Assembly: GCA_963842975.1 (NCBI GenBank)
Contig: CAWJIH010000009.1
Coordinates: forward strand, 558,001-622,000
Origin: JACJWR01 sp963842975
Lineage (GTDB): Bacteria; Actinomycetota; Actinomycetes; S36-B12; UBA10799
Direction: 5' to 3'
DNA length: 64,000 nt
This document shows, one piece after another, positions 1-8,115 of this stretch. Both the position numbers and the translations under genes were made by a program. The notes beneath the pieces are model-generated. The model was not told the DNA's origin. It ran no database searches and saw only the letters and a list, made by a program, of their open reading frames with translations. The stretch's first letter is position 1. Each line of letters opens with the position of its first letter.

Positions 1-265
1 AGGAGCGGCCCAAGTGGCGGTGGTAGTGGAAGTCAGCGATTCGGAGCAGGAATCGAAGGCCTCAGCGCAACTTGCAGACTCCCGACTTCGTGAGGCTGTG
101 CGGTCGGCGGTGGCTCATGGGTTACCCGAAGCGCCGCAGATAGTGGCCGTGTTGACCACGAAGGCGCTGCCAGTCGACATCCGACACAACTCCAAGATCG
201 ACCGGGTGGCCGTCGCCCGGTGGGCCACGAAGGTGCTCAACGGGGAACGGGTCGGTTCGCTATGA
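1..265 (+). CDS. C-terminal end of OleC-type acyl-CoA ligase-like protein (partial)
   Basis: The open frame runs in from the left edge and stops at a TGA that overlaps the next start (ATGA). The last residues contain PVDIRHNSKIDRVAVARWA, which resembles the C-terminal tail of OleC, the AMP-dependent ligase-like enzyme that makes beta-lactones in olefin (long-chain alkene) biosynthesis. In actinobacteria OleC is often fused behind an OleB hydrolase; only about 87 residues are visible, so OleC cannot be told from OleBC. The strongest support is context: the overlapping downstream gene looks like OleD, the partner reductase. Seen: tail motif and overlap. Inferred: the function. A generic fatty-acid CoA ligase remains possible. 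Confidence 0.6.
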   Translation, partial: GAAQVAVVVEVSDSEQESKASAQLADSRLREAVRSAVAHGLPEAPQIVAVLTTKALPVDIRHNSKIDRVAVARWATKVLNGERVGSL

Positions 266-1233
266 AGGTCCTGGTGACCGGCGGGAGCAGTTTGATCGCG
301 GCTGGTGTCGCCGAGACGTTGCATCGGCGCGGCGATGAGGTGGCGGTGCTCCAGCGGCGGCCGTCACAGGTCGCGGAGCGATGCGGCCTCAGCGAATACC
401 TCGGTGACGTGACCGATGCAGCGACGGTGGCCCGCGCCGTGGCCGGCGGGGTCGATGTGGTGGTGCACGCTGCGGCCCGGGTCGGGGTGGTGGGGACACC
501 TGCGCAGTTCTACGAAACCAACGTGCGCGGCACACTCGCCGTGCTGGAGGCAGCCCAAGACGCAGGGGTTGGCCGATTCGTGTTTGTCTCCTCCCCATCA
601 GTGGCGCACGCTGGGGCTGCGATCGCCGGGGCGGGGGCTGATCCGGCGAATCCGCGCCGAGCGGGCAGCCACTATTCGAAGTCCAAGGCCCAGGCGGAGA
701 TCGACGTGCTCGCCGCGGATACTCCAGGTTTCGCCACCATCGCGATCCGCCCACATCTGGTGTGGGGTCCGGGGGACACCCAACTGGTGGGACGGATTGT
801 GGAACGTGCCAAAGACCGTCGGTTGGCGCTGGTTGGCGGCGGGCGAGCGTTGATCGATACCACCTTCATCGACAACGCCGTGGATGCTCTTGTGGCGTCG
901 GTGGATCGTGCCGAAGCCGGCCATGGTGAGGCGTTCGTGGTCACCAACGGCGAACCACGCACCGTCAACGAGTTGTTCGAGCGAATCTGCCGGGCGTCCC
1001 ACGTGACGCCTCCCGCACGATCCGTGCCGCGGCCGGTCGCCTGGGCCGGAGGGGCTGTCGCGGAGGCAGTCTGGAGCCTCACCCGACGCAAGGATGACCC
1101 TCCGATGACTCGATTCCTCGCCACCCAACTGGGTACCGCGCATTGGTTCGACCAGGCGCGGGTGCGCGAGGTGCTGCAATGGTCGCCCCGGGTGAGCCTG
1201 GACGAAGGCTTCGCCCGGCTCAGTCAGCGGTAG
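262..1233 (+). CDS. oleD: NAD(P)-dependent 3-oxo-2-alkyl acid reductase, OleD-like
   Basis: A 323-residue extended short-chain dehydrogenase. An N-terminal Rossmann motif (VLVTGGSSLIAAG), a DVTD element, a VHAAARVG strand and the catalytic YSKSK (YxxxK) near residue 150 are all visible. OleD reduces the 2-alkyl-3-oxo acid made by OleA before OleC forms the beta-lactone. The ATG at 262 is chosen because it overlaps the upstream stop as ATGA and gives a start directly at the Rossmann strand; a longer frame from 220 would only add residues unlike the family. The gene is translationally coupled to the oleC-like gene. Its last 14 bases overlap the end of the convergent yihY-like gene. If the upstream gene is not oleC, this would be an uncharacterised 3-beta-HSD-like reductase. 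Confidence 0.7.
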   Translation: MKVLVTGGSSLIAAGVAETLHRRGDEVAVLQRRPSQVAERCGLSEYLGDVTDAATVARAVAGGVDVVVHAAARVGVVGTPAQFYETNVRGTLAVLEAAQDAGVGRFVFVSSPSVAHAGAAIAGAGADPANPRRAGSHYSKSKAQAEIDVLAADTPGFATIAIRPHLVWGPGDTQLVGRIVERAKDRRLALVGGGRALIDTTFIDNAVDALVASVDRAEAGHGEAFVVTNGEPRTVNELFERICRASHVTPPARSVPRPVAWAGGAVAEAVWSLTRRKDDPPMTRFLATQLGTAHWFDQARVREVLQWSPRVSLDEGFARLSQR

Positions 1234-2179
1234 CTGTCCCGTCGAGTTGGTCCAGCGGGATCCCGCGATCGGCGAATCCAGCCGCCAGTGCGGCCGATAC
1301 ATACACAGCCATGGACTGCAGATACAGCACCAGCAGGATCCCGATCGGTGCGGTGAGAGCACCGTATTGCGGCTTGTCGAGGGCGAACCCGAGGATGAGC
1401 GTCATCGCGCCTTTGAGGATTTCGATGGCGACCGCACCGAATGCCGCGCCCACCACCCTGGCCCGACGTTCCGGCCGGATCCCGCCGAAGTGGCTCAACA
1501 CCAGGTAGACGGCGGCGAAGTTCAGGCCCAATGTCACCACGATCGATACCAGTCGCAGCAAGGCTGACGGTCCAGTCCAGGACAATCCGATCATTTCGAA
1601 CACATTTGTGGCGAACGTGGAGGTGATGGTGGAGGCCACGAAGGAGAGCATCACCAGCACCGCCAGCGGCAGCAGCCACGCGAGCAGTCGAGCTTTGCCG
1701 AGCAGGAAGTTGCGCGGATCCTTCGGTGCTCCGAACACCAAGTGGATTGATTGGTTGACCGCGCTTATCCCTCCCACGCCACCGTAAAGCAGTCCGACGA
1801 GCCCCAGTACCGAGGCGGTTTGACCCGCAGCGCGCAGCGTGTCTGGGTCGAGGCTGCCATCACCGAGCAGGCCGGGAAACGCCTCTCCGACGGCTTCGGT
1901 CAGGTAGCTGGAGAGTTGCTCGTTGCCCAGCGTCGCGGCGAGACCGTAACCGAACGCTAGGAGGGCGAAGATGGAGAAGAATAGGTAGTAGGTGGTGCCA
2001 GCGGCCAGCAGCGGGACTTTGGCCGTGGTGAACCGCAACATAGTGCGATATCCGGCACCCACCAGGGTGCCGAGTGGGCCGGGCCGTTCGGCCAGTTCCC
2101 GGATCTTTTTCGGTGTGGCTTTGGCCGGCGGATCGATCGATTTCCCGACGATGGCCGGTGGGGTGGCGGTCACAGGCAT
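1220..2179 (-). CDS. YihY/BrkB family inner-membrane protein
   Basis: A 319-residue polytopic membrane protein of the YihY (virulence factor BrkB, once miscalled RNase BN) family. After a charged, proline-rich N-terminus of about 45 residues comes the family's LLAAGTTYYLFFSIFALLAF segment, then about five more hydrophobic helices and the GGIRPERRARVVGAAFGA loop typical of the family. The molecular role of the family is not established; membrane integrity or transport has been suggested. The gene points away from the TetR gene across a 193-base gap holding a perfect palindrome, so it is a plausible regulatory target. No strong Shine-Dalgarno precedes the chosen ATG. The 3' end overlaps oleD convergently. 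Confidence 0.85.
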   Translation of the reverse strand: MPVTATPPAIVGKSIDPPAKATPKKIRELAERPGPLGTLVGAGYRTMLRFTTAKVPLLAAGTTYYLFFSIFALLAFGYGLAATLGNEQLSSYLTEAVGEAFPGLLGDGSLDPDTLRAAGQTASVLGLVGLLYGGVGGISAVNQSIHLVFGAPKDPRNFLLGKARLLAWLLPLAVLVMLSFVASTITSTFATNVFEMIGLSWTGPSALLRLVSIVVTLGLNFAAVYLVLSHFGGIRPERRARVVGAAFGAVAIEILKGAMTLILGFALDKPQYGALTAPIGILLVLYLQSMAVYVSAALAAGFADRGIPLDQLDGTATAD

Positions 2180-2230
2180 AGGGGTCAGCCTGACACATTT
2201 GCGGGCCTGGCGGCAGCCGCTGCAGACTTT

Positions 2231-2254
2231 GCACTATAGCGATCGCTATAGTGC
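2231..2254. promoter_or_regulatory. Perfect 24-bp palindrome, candidate operator
   Basis: Both strands read the same across 24 bases; the core is CTATAGCGATCGCTATAG, flanked by GCA and TGC. It lies 52 bases upstream of the yihY-like start and 119 bases upstream of the tetR start. A long even-length palindrome next to a TetR-family gene is the usual form of a TetR-family dimer site, so it probably binds the adjacent regulator and controls both divergent genes. The palindrome is seen; the binding is inferred. Confidence 0.6.
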
Positions 2255-2285
2255 CCAAGTGATCACGGCAAGAAGCGGCGAAGGC

Positions 2286-2369
2286 ATGACCGTGCGTACG
2301 CAGACGTACCGATCCAATGGCCCGCAGCAGGTGCCCGTTCGCACCACAACGACCGGTCAGCGGGCCTGA
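2286..2369 (+). CDS. Possible 27-codon leader ORF before tetR
   Basis: A short frame starts MTVRTQTYRSNGPQQ and stops three bases before the tetR ATG. It contains four consecutive threonine codons near its end. A weak purine-rich stretch (AGAAG) lies about nine bases upstream. It may be a leader peptide coupling translation into tetR, or chance: no homology is recognised and it is too short for codon-use arguments. Confidence 0.2.
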   Translation: MTVRTQTYRSNGPQQVPVRTTTTGQRA

Positions 2370-2372
2370 TCC

Positions 2373-2936
2373 ATGGCTGAATCAGGCCGGGAACGACTAC
2401 TCGGCGCAGCAGTCGCCGGGATGATCGAGTTGGATCCGGCGGCCCTCACGGTAGACGCGATCTGTGGTCGAGCGTCGGTGAGTCCGCCGACGCTTTACCA
2501 CCACTTCGGCAGTAAAGATGGCTTGCTAGCCGCAGCGGTGGACGTTTTGGTAGCTCGGTGGCTGGCGCAGCTCGATACGGTCGTGCCCCACGCGGCGCGG
2601 CTGGAGGAGGCCTTGCCGGTGGCGTTGGAACGATGGGAGGAGCTGATCCTCAGCCCGCAGCGCCCGCTGGCCGTGTTCGCGTGGTCGGTGCTGCTCGTCG
2701 CTCCCGTGTCGGACGAGGTCCGGGTAGCGCTGGAACGCGCTGAGGGCCAAGGCGAGTCGATGATCGCTGCCCGGATGCGCAGTTTCGAAGGGATCGCGTC
2801 GCAGGCGGAAACGATGGCGCAGCTGGCGGTCACCCTGCTGATTGGTGCGGCCGTCCAATATGAACTCGACCACGATGCGTTGGGCCTGCGGCGGCGGTTG
2901 GCAATACTGGGAGATGCCCTTCGAACGATGGCCTAG
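2373..2936 (+). CDS. TetR/AcrR family transcriptional regulator
   Basis: A 187-residue one-component repressor. The N-terminal helix-turn-helix is clear: TVDAICGRASVSPPTLYHHF at about residues 25-44 carries the family's V-S-xx-T-x-Y-x-H-F recognition-helix pattern, followed by KDGLLAAAVD. The remaining 130 residues are the helical ligand-binding and dimer domain, too variable to name a ligand. It is divergent from the yihY-like gene with a 24-bp palindrome between them, which suggests it represses itself and yihY. The length is normal for the family and the frame is intact. Confidence 0.88.
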   Translation: MAESGRERLLGAAVAGMIELDPAALTVDAICGRASVSPPTLYHHFGSKDGLLAAAVDVLVARWLAQLDTVVPHAARLEEALPVALERWEELILSPQRPLAVFAWSVLLVAPVSDEVRVALERAEGQGESMIAARMRSFEGIASQAETMAQLAVTLLIGAAVQYELDHDALGLRRRLAILGDALRTMA

Positions 2937-2984
2937 GGGTGGCGAGGTGTTGGCCTCGTTGGCGCCACCCGGTCGTTGCTTTGG

Positions 2985-4088
2985 CTATGTCTCTGGCAGC
3001 GGACGTGGTGCGACCGGCGCCGGCGCCGGTCGCCCAGCCAATGCAGCCGCGACTCGGTCGGCGTGTTGGTGGCTGTTTTCGATGAACACCTCGAACTTGT
3101 CCTGGGTGCCCGCACTGGCCGTACCCACCACGTAGATGCCGGGCACGGCCGACTCCATGGTGGACGCATCGAGAACTGGCGCGCCGGCTGGTCCTTGGGT
3201 GTCGATCCCAGCTAGGTCGAAGATGGTGTGATCCTGGGTGTAGCCGATCTGCAGCAGCACGTCGTCGACCTCGAGGGTTTCAGCGGGGTCGTGCTCGGCG
3301 TGTGCGGCGTCGGTGGTGTTCGGTGCGGCTGGCGGTGTCGGCGGGCCCGTCGATTCTGGTGCGGCCAGCGTGACCCGCCCCGGCTCGATCCGTGTGACCA
3401 CCCGCGGCAGGTGCCCCACAATCTGACCCTCGGCGAGCAGCGACATCACCTCGGGACGGATCCAGTGCTTCACCCTGGGATGCAGTTCCGCTTCGCGGTG
3501 CGCCAAGTGCACATCAGCACCCACCCGGTACAGCCGCAGCGCCGATTCCGCGGCGCTGTTGCGGCCACCGACCACCAGCACACGTCTGCCGAAGAATCGG
3601 TGCGGATCGCCGAGTGCTCGGTGCACGTGGGCGAGATCTTCACCCGTAACCCCGAGCCGCCGCGGGTGGCTGGTGCCGCCGGTGGCGAGCACCACGGTTT
3701 GGCAGCGGATCGTCGCCGTGATCCCGTCAGGTGTGGTGGTGGTGACTGCGAAATCGCCGCGCACTCCGTCGATTCCGACCACTGTGGTGAAGGTCCGCAC
3801 TCGCAAGCCGGTGCCAACGACGAACATTCGCAGGTAGGCCAGGTACTCCTCTCCGGTGGTCTTCTCCTGCTCGGTGGCCGGCAGCGGCCAGCCCCGGATC
3901 ATCAGCCGCTCCGGAGAGGTGAAAAATCGAGTGGCAGGCGGGAACTGACGCGCGATAGTGGCGCCGACCGGTCCGGCATCGACCACGACCACGTCACGGC
4001 CTTCGGCGGTCAGCACTGCCGCGGTCTCCAGCCCGATCGGCCCGGCCCCGACTATGAGCACTTCGCAGGATTCGGGGAGTTTGGGCAC
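2985..4088 (-). CDS. FAD/NAD(P)-dependent oxidoreductase, YpdA-like
   Basis: A 367-residue flavoprotein. An FAD-binding dinucleotide motif (VLIVGAGPIGLE) lies near the N-terminus and a second NAD(P)-binding motif (VLVVGGRNSAAESAL) near residue 175. The stretch TRFFTSPERLMIRGWPLP matches the substrate-side region of YpdA, the bacillithiol disulfide reductase of Firmicutes, better than it matches thioredoxin reductase; no CxxC redox pair is seen. Actinobacteria normally use mycothiol, so the substrate here is uncertain: another low-molecular-weight disulfide or a monooxygenase-like role is possible. The middle-to-C-terminal part has an Ala/Pro/Thr-rich insertion (about residues 245-268). It converges on the tetR gene and is followed on the same strand, upstream, by the sigma factor gene. 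Confidence 0.7.
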   Translation of the reverse strand: MPKLPESCEVLIVGAGPIGLETAAVLTAEGRDVVVVDAGPVGATIARQFPPATRFFTSPERLMIRGWPLPATEQEKTTGEEYLAYLRMFVVGTGLRVRTFTTVVGIDGVRGDFAVTTTTPDGITATIRCQTVVLATGGTSHPRRLGVTGEDLAHVHRALGDPHRFFGRRVLVVGGRNSAAESALRLYRVGADVHLAHREAELHPRVKHWIRPEVMSLLAEGQIVGHLPRVVTRIEPGRVTLAAPESTGPPTPPAAPNTTDAAHAEHDPAETLEVDDVLLQIGYTQDHTIFDLAGIDTQGPAGAPVLDASTMESAVPGIYVVGTASAGTQDKFEVFIENSHQHADRVAAALAGRPAPAPVAPRPLPET

Positions 4089-4120
4089 GGTGCCAGCGTA
4101 GATCAGCGGTGCAGTTCGGG

Positions 4121-4717
4121 TCAGTACACCCGCTGCGGGTTCAGCAGTTCCGCCCGCGAGCTGCCGGATGCGAACCTCTGCCGGATCTTGGCTTTGGCCC
4201 GCGAAACACTGACCGCAACACTGCCAGCAGAGGCGTAGCCGAGTCGCTGGGCGATCTCGGAATTGCTCCAGCCTTCGGAGTGGCGAAGTAGGAGTTCCCT
4301 CTCCCGCTCCGACAGTCCGGATAGCGCATGAGCCAGCATCATCGGCGCCATGGCCCCAGCGCTGGGACCGATCGAGGTCATCGCGATGCTCACCTCCGCG
4401 GGTCGCACGCCGACGGCGCGTGCCCGACCGTAGGCAGGGTCATCGGGTGCTGCGTCGTCGCCGGGGATCGGCACCTGACCATGGCGCCTGGCAGCGGCGG
4501 AGACATCAGCACACCGATTCTTGGTCGCGCGCACGATCCAGGCATCGGTGTTGCGGATCTCGGCTAGGTCGAGTTGGACGAATCGCAGCAGTACCTCCTG
4601 CACTACGTCCTCCACCCCGATGCCCTCGTGGCTGTGGTGTTTCAGCCACCGGCTGGCGGTGACCGTAGCGACGGTGCGTGCGCGGGCAATGTCGTCGTCG
4701 GTGGGTGTTGCGCCCAT
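4121..4717 (-). CDS. ECF-type RNA polymerase sigma factor
   Basis: A 198-residue sigma-70 family protein lacking regions 1 and 3. The sigma-2 region contains EDVVQEVLLRFV and an RNTDAWIVRATKNRCAD stretch; the sigma-4 region at the C-terminus has LSERERELLLRHSEGWSNSE followed by IAQRLGYASAGSVAVSVSRA, a helix-turn-helix for the -35 element. The start is fixed by an AAGGAGG Shine-Dalgarno seven bases upstream of the ATG; a longer frame to 4855 has no ribosome site. No anti-sigma gene follows, so how it is held inactive is unclear. Two near-identical elements upstream may be its own promoters. It is divergent from the phosphatase gene, which could be a target. Confidence 0.85.
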   Translation of the reverse strand: MGATPTDDDIARARTVATVTASRWLKHHSHEGIGVEDVVQEVLLRFVQLDLAEIRNTDAWIVRATKNRCADVSAAARRHGQVPIPGDDAAPDDPAYGRARAVGVRPAEVSIAMTSIGPSAGAMAPMMLAHALSGLSERERELLLRHSEGWSNSEIAQRLGYASAGSVAVSVSRAKAKIRQRFASGSSRAELLNPQRVY

Positions 4718-4764
4718 TGCGGCCTCCTTGTTGTTGTCGAAGATCTTCCGACAGGGGTCCGACA

Positions 4765-4819
4765 CGGGTCGCAGTTCACTCCGGACGGGGCGCGGCGAAA
4801 ACCCGGACGGGTCGCAGTT
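4765..4819 (-). promoter_or_regulatory. Direct repeat pair, candidate autoregulated ECF promoters
   Basis: Reading leftward, two 20-base elements, GTTAACTGCGACCCGTCCGG and a close copy with GTGAACTGCGACCCGTG, lie 43 bases apart just upstream of the sigma factor gene. AAC-containing elements with GC-rich downstream boxes are typical ECF -35 regions, so tandem autoregulated promoters are plausible. The repeat is seen; promoter function is inferred. Confidence 0.35.
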
Positions 4820-4906
4820 AACGGTCGCCGGTTTCATTCGTCGGGGTAGGTGCACGGACTCCGCTGGCCATCTGGTCGGCGGTCACACAAGCACTGAGGA
4901 GCGACC

Positions 4907-5440
4907 ATGCGCAGTTCTATCGAACACGAGGGGTATGAGCCCGAGGTCGAGCAGTTTTGGGCGTCGGGGGCCGATGACGCCTTCCCGTCTTGGCAGGCTG
5001 ATGAGATTTTGCCGGGCCTGTTTATGGGCGGCACCTGCGACGACGCAACTATCGACTATCCGGCTCGGCTCAACGGCTTTGGTGCGGCGCGCGACTACGA
5101 CGCGGTCGTCACGTTGTACGCGTCGGCGCAGCCGGTGGGCTGGGAGGTGGAGGAGTTGCGCTACGGCTTCGGTGATGGCGTCTTCGGGGGTGACGACATC
5201 GCCCGGGTGCGCCGCGCTGCCGAGTGGGCCCATCAACGCTGGCAGGCCGGTGATCGGGTGTTGATCCGTTGCCAGGCGGGGTTGAACCGTTCGGGCCTGG
5301 TGACCGCGCTGGTGTTGATTCTCCACGGCTGGGATCCGGCCGCGGCGATCGGTCACATTCGCACTCGTCGCTCCCCGCATGCCCTGTTCAATCGTCACTT
5401 CGTTGCGTGGCTGCTGGGCGATTCGGTGCGGCGGGTCTGA
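4907..5440 (+). CDS. Dual-specificity/tyrosine phosphatase-like protein
   Basis: A 177-residue protein with the cysteine phosphatase P-loop: RCQAGLNRSG places the nucleophile at Cys122 and the phosphate-binding arginine at Arg128 (C-x5-R-S). The usual histidine before the cysteine is arginine here. A general-acid aspartate may be in the FGDGVFGGDD stretch about 40 residues earlier. The C-terminal helix GWDPAAAIGHIRTRRSPHAL resembles the protein-tyrosine-phosphatase lid used by DSPs. A GAGGAG ribosome site precedes the ATG. It is divergent from the ECF sigma gene, which may drive it. The substrate is unknown; phosphotyrosine, phosphoserine or inositol phosphates are all possible. Confidence 0.75.
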   Translation: MRSSIEHEGYEPEVEQFWASGADDAFPSWQADEILPGLFMGGTCDDATIDYPARLNGFGAARDYDAVVTLYASAQPVGWEVEELRYGFGDGVFGGDDIARVRRAAEWAHQRWQAGDRVLIRCQAGLNRSGLVTALVLILHGWDPAAAIGHIRTRRSPHALFNRHFVAWLLGDSVRRV

Positions 5441-5450
5441 CCGAGTCCCA

Positions 5451-5501
5451 CAACGAGTGTGGGTTCAGCACCGAAAACCGGCCTCGAACCCACACTCGTT
5501 G
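5451..5501. terminator. 16-bp perfect inverted repeat, terminator-like hairpin
   Basis: The arms CAACGAGTGTGGGTTC and its exact complement enclose a 19-base loop just after the phosphatase stop. There is no T-run, so it may act as a factor-dependent terminator or an mRNA 3' stabiliser rather than a classic intrinsic terminator. Confidence 0.5.
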
Positions 5502-5573
5502 AAGCGAGGGCCCGGCCACCAGCCGTCTGCGAAGCTCGCCACCTCGGCAGCACGGAATGGCTAGTCTCGACTC

Positions 5574-7259
5574 ATGGTGCTCAGGCGTTTCGAGAATGAT
5601 CCGGAAGTCGTGCTGTACGAGCAGCGCGCTCGTGTGGAACGAATCGTCGCGGTCCTCGTCAGGTATGGCGTTGCCGACCTGAGCGGGGACGTGCAGGGGC
5701 ACCGGTGGTTGGTGAGGCTCGCTGGGCACGCCAAACCCGATCCCGCGCTCGTCGCGATGAGCCGCGGCGAGCGGCTTTGCGCGGCAGCTCAGGAGTTGGG
5801 GACCGTCTTCGTGAAGATCGGCCAGATCTTGAGCACCCGAGCCGACCTAGTCGGGGCGGATGTTGCACAGGCACTGCAGGCCCTGCAGTCAGACGATCCC
5901 GCGGACACCCCGGAGCAGATAGCCGCCACGGTGGCGGACGCCCTCAACGTTGGCGTCGATGACGCCTTCAGCGCCTATGGTTCCTTCGACACCACGCCGA
6001 TCGCATCTGCATCGATCGGTCAGGTCTGCCGCGCGACCACCGTCGAGGGCCGTGACGTGGTGGTCAAGGTGCGCCATGCCGGCATCGTCGAGCAGGTCAG
6101 CTCCGATGTGCAGATTCTGCAGGCGCTGGCCGACGTCGCCGAACGCGAGAGCGCCCAGGCACGCGCATACGGGATTTCGCGCATTGTGAGGGAACTCGCC
6201 GAGAGCCTTGAGCAGGAGTTGGACTTTCACCATGAGTTACTCAATCTGCAGGTGATCTCCGCCAACTTCGCCAGGTCAACCGAGTATGCCTTCCCAGAGG
6301 CGATACCGGAGTTGTGCGGTGAGGCTGTGCTCACCGAAACCGTCCTGGACGGCACTCAGCTGTCGCGCGTAATCACCGACCTGGGTGCGCGCCGGGACAC
6401 GGTGATCCAGCAGTTGGCCGGGCTGTACTTCAAAATGATCTTCGAGGACGGGATATTTCATGCCGATCCGCATCCAGGGAATCTGCTGTTGCTGCCCGAC
6501 GGTCGGCTCGGGGTGCTCGACTTTGGCAAGTGTGGGCGCCTGCGCGACGACGTGCGCGAGGCGTTCGTCGACTTTCTCGCCGCGGTGTTTGGTGACGATC
6601 TAGATGAGGTGACTCGTTGCCTGCTGCTCGTGGCGCCGGGCCCGGTGACCCTCGACACCGACCTGCTGACCCGCGAGCTGGCGGTTTGGAAGGCGCGGTT
6701 CTTCCCGGCGTCCGCATCAGAGCGTGAAGATGCGGATCTCGGTGCCGCGGTTTCGGCCCTGCTGGACTTGACCAACCGCTACCAGCTGCAGTTGCCCAAC
6801 GACGTGGCCCTGATGCTCATGGTGGTCGTGGAGTTGCAGGGGATCCTTGAGCAGACCGGCACGACGCTGCGGTTGTCCCAACTGCTGCTGCCCTACGCAG
6901 CGCGACTGCGCAGCGAGCGGCTGTCCCCACATCGGTTGTGGCGCAGCGCCACCCGGCGCGCACACCGGTGGGAGCATTTGCTCGATGTGCTGCCCGGCGA
7001 TCTGGCCCGAATCGTCGAGGCGGGAAGCCGCAGCGAGTTGAAGGTGCCGCTGGCGGTGGAGGGGTTGGATCGGCCGATCAACCGCATGGCATACGCACTG
7101 GTGACTGCGGCGACGATTCAGGGTGCCAGTTCACTGCTGTCGCGCGGCACCGCGCCCACGTACCGGGAGGTGTCGGTTCCTGGTCTGGTAGGCACTGGCG
7201 TCTCGGCCTACCTCGCAGTGCACATCCTGCGGAGCATCCGGCGCTCAGGGGGCGTGTGA
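5574..7259 (+). CDS. ABC1 atypical kinase family protein (AarF/UbiB-like)
   Basis: A 561-residue protein of the ABC1/UbiB/ADCK family. The diagnostic features appear in order: the KIGQ motif in FVKIGQILSTRADL near residue 83, the alanine-type nucleotide loop SASIGQV near 145, the lysine strand VVVKVRH near 163, the catalytic HADPHPGNLLL near 298 and the metal-binding LDFGKCG near 317. UbiB-type members support quinone or lipid metabolism; in menaquinone-using actinobacteria the role is undefined. The C-terminus ends with a hydrophobic stretch that may anchor it to membrane. The ATG is preceded by TAGTCT six bases upstream, a -10-like box that would make a leaderless transcript. The next small gene overlaps its stop by four bases. 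Confidence 0.88.
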   Translation: MVLRRFENDPEVVLYEQRARVERIVAVLVRYGVADLSGDVQGHRWLVRLAGHAKPDPALVAMSRGERLCAAAQELGTVFVKIGQILSTRADLVGADVAQALQALQSDDPADTPEQIAATVADALNVGVDDAFSAYGSFDTTPIASASIGQVCRATTVEGRDVVVKVRHAGIVEQVSSDVQILQALADVAERESAQARAYGISRIVRELAESLEQELDFHHELLNLQVISANFARSTEYAFPEAIPELCGEAVLTETVLDGTQLSRVITDLGARRDTVIQQLAGLYFKMIFEDGIFHADPHPGNLLLLPDGRLGVLDFGKCGRLRDDVREAFVDFLAAVFGDDLDEVTRCLLLVAPGPVTLDTDLLTRELAVWKARFFPASASEREDADLGAAVSALLDLTNRYQLQLPNDVALMLMVVVELQGILEQTGTTLRLSQLLLPYAARLRSERLSPHRLWRSATRRAHRWEHLLDVLPGDLARIVEAGSRSELKVPLAVEGLDRPINRMAYALVTAATIQGASSLLSRGTAPTYREVSVPGLVGTGVSAYLAVHILRSIRRSGGV

Positions 7260-7441
7260 GTGAATCCTTCGCCTCGTCGGTGTTTTGCCTGGTCAGGTGG
7301 GGTGTGGTTGGTGTTGCTGACACGCTAGGCGGTGCGGCGCTCGGGCAACGGTCCCGCCTCCGCGACGAACTGCTGTCCGGCGAGGTGTTCGCCGCGCTCA
7401 CCGAAGCCAAACTCTTCACCGAGGACTGGCGCATCGACTAA
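7256..7441 (+). CDS. Small conserved-looking protein coupled to the ABC1 kinase
   Basis: A 61-residue frame starts with GTG overlapping the kinase stop as GTGA, the coupling seen throughout this genome, and this fixes the start. The product begins MSESFASSVFCLVRWGVVG, is mildly hydrophobic at first, then charged (LRDELLSGEVFAALTEAKLF) and ends in an acidic tail. I recognise no family. Overlap with an ABC1 kinase suggests a small accessory subunit or adaptor, but this is inference from position only. Confidence 0.55.
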   Translation: MSESFASSVFCLVRWGVVGVADTLGGAALGQRSRLRDELLSGEVFAALTEAKLFTEDWRID

Positions 7442-7545
7442 CCACCCGTTTGCCGGGTCTCCGGCTGAGCGCCTTGACCCACCCGCCGCTCAGTGGGAGG
7501 TTGAAAGAGAGCAGTGGTGTTGGTTTGAGGTGGGAGGTCGTCCCC

Positions 7546-8115
7546 ATGCGAAGTGCAACGGCAAGAACAGGTCGGCGGGTCTGCGGCGCCACGTGTGTGG
7601 TGGTCGCCCTCACGGTTTCGCTGGCGGGCTGCGGGGTCTCCGTAAGTAGCGGCGAAGACCTATTGGATACCGAGAAGTTGCAGTCCGACATCCAGACCCA
7701 GGTCACGGACATTATTCCGGGCAGTACGGTATCGGTGACCTGCCCCAGCGAAGTCCAAGTTCAAGAAGGTGTGACATTCGACTGCACGGCGCTCATCAAC
7801 GGTCAGGAGGCCACCATCAAAGTGACCCAAACCAATGACCAGGGCGATGTGGTCTACGAATCGGAATCCGCCGTCGTAGGTCTTGACAAGGTGCAAACCG
7901 ACATTTCCAACGATTTGTCGAGGAATCTCGGGGGTACGTGGCAGACCGAGTGTCTTGCGGAGGGAGCCTCGGGTGGGGTCTATGTGGCCCCCGTGGGCTC
8001 GACGTTCATCTGCGAGGTCACCGGAACCACCGCTGACGGAGAGCAACAGTCTGGCGACGTAGAGGCAACGGTTGTTGACATCGGCGGAGGGGTCCAATGG
8101 AGGCTCCTCGAATAG
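7546..8115 (+). CDS. Secreted lipoprotein with two DUF4333-like domains
   Basis: A 189-residue protein with a lipoprotein signal: an arginine-rich start, a hydrophobic core and the lipobox SLAGC near residue 26. After cleavage the mature protein carries two similar domains, each with paired cysteines and a VSVTCPSEV/F-x-C pattern (about residues 45-110 and 115-189), matching DUF4333, an actinobacterial extracytoplasmic domain of unknown function. The ATG is chosen because GGGAGG lies eight bases upstream; the frame extends 32 codons further without a ribosome site. It probably sits on the outer face of the cytoplasmic membrane. It is the last ordinary gene before the accessory region. Confidence 0.75.
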   Translation: MRSATARTGRRVCGATCVVVALTVSLAGCGVSVSSGEDLLDTEKLQSDIQTQVTDIIPGSTVSVTCPSEVQVQEGVTFDCTALINGQEATIKVTQTNDQGDVVYESESAVVGLDKVQTDISNDLSRNLGGTWQTECLAEGASGGVYVAPVGSTFICEVTGTTADGEQQSGDVEATVVDIGGGVQWRLLE

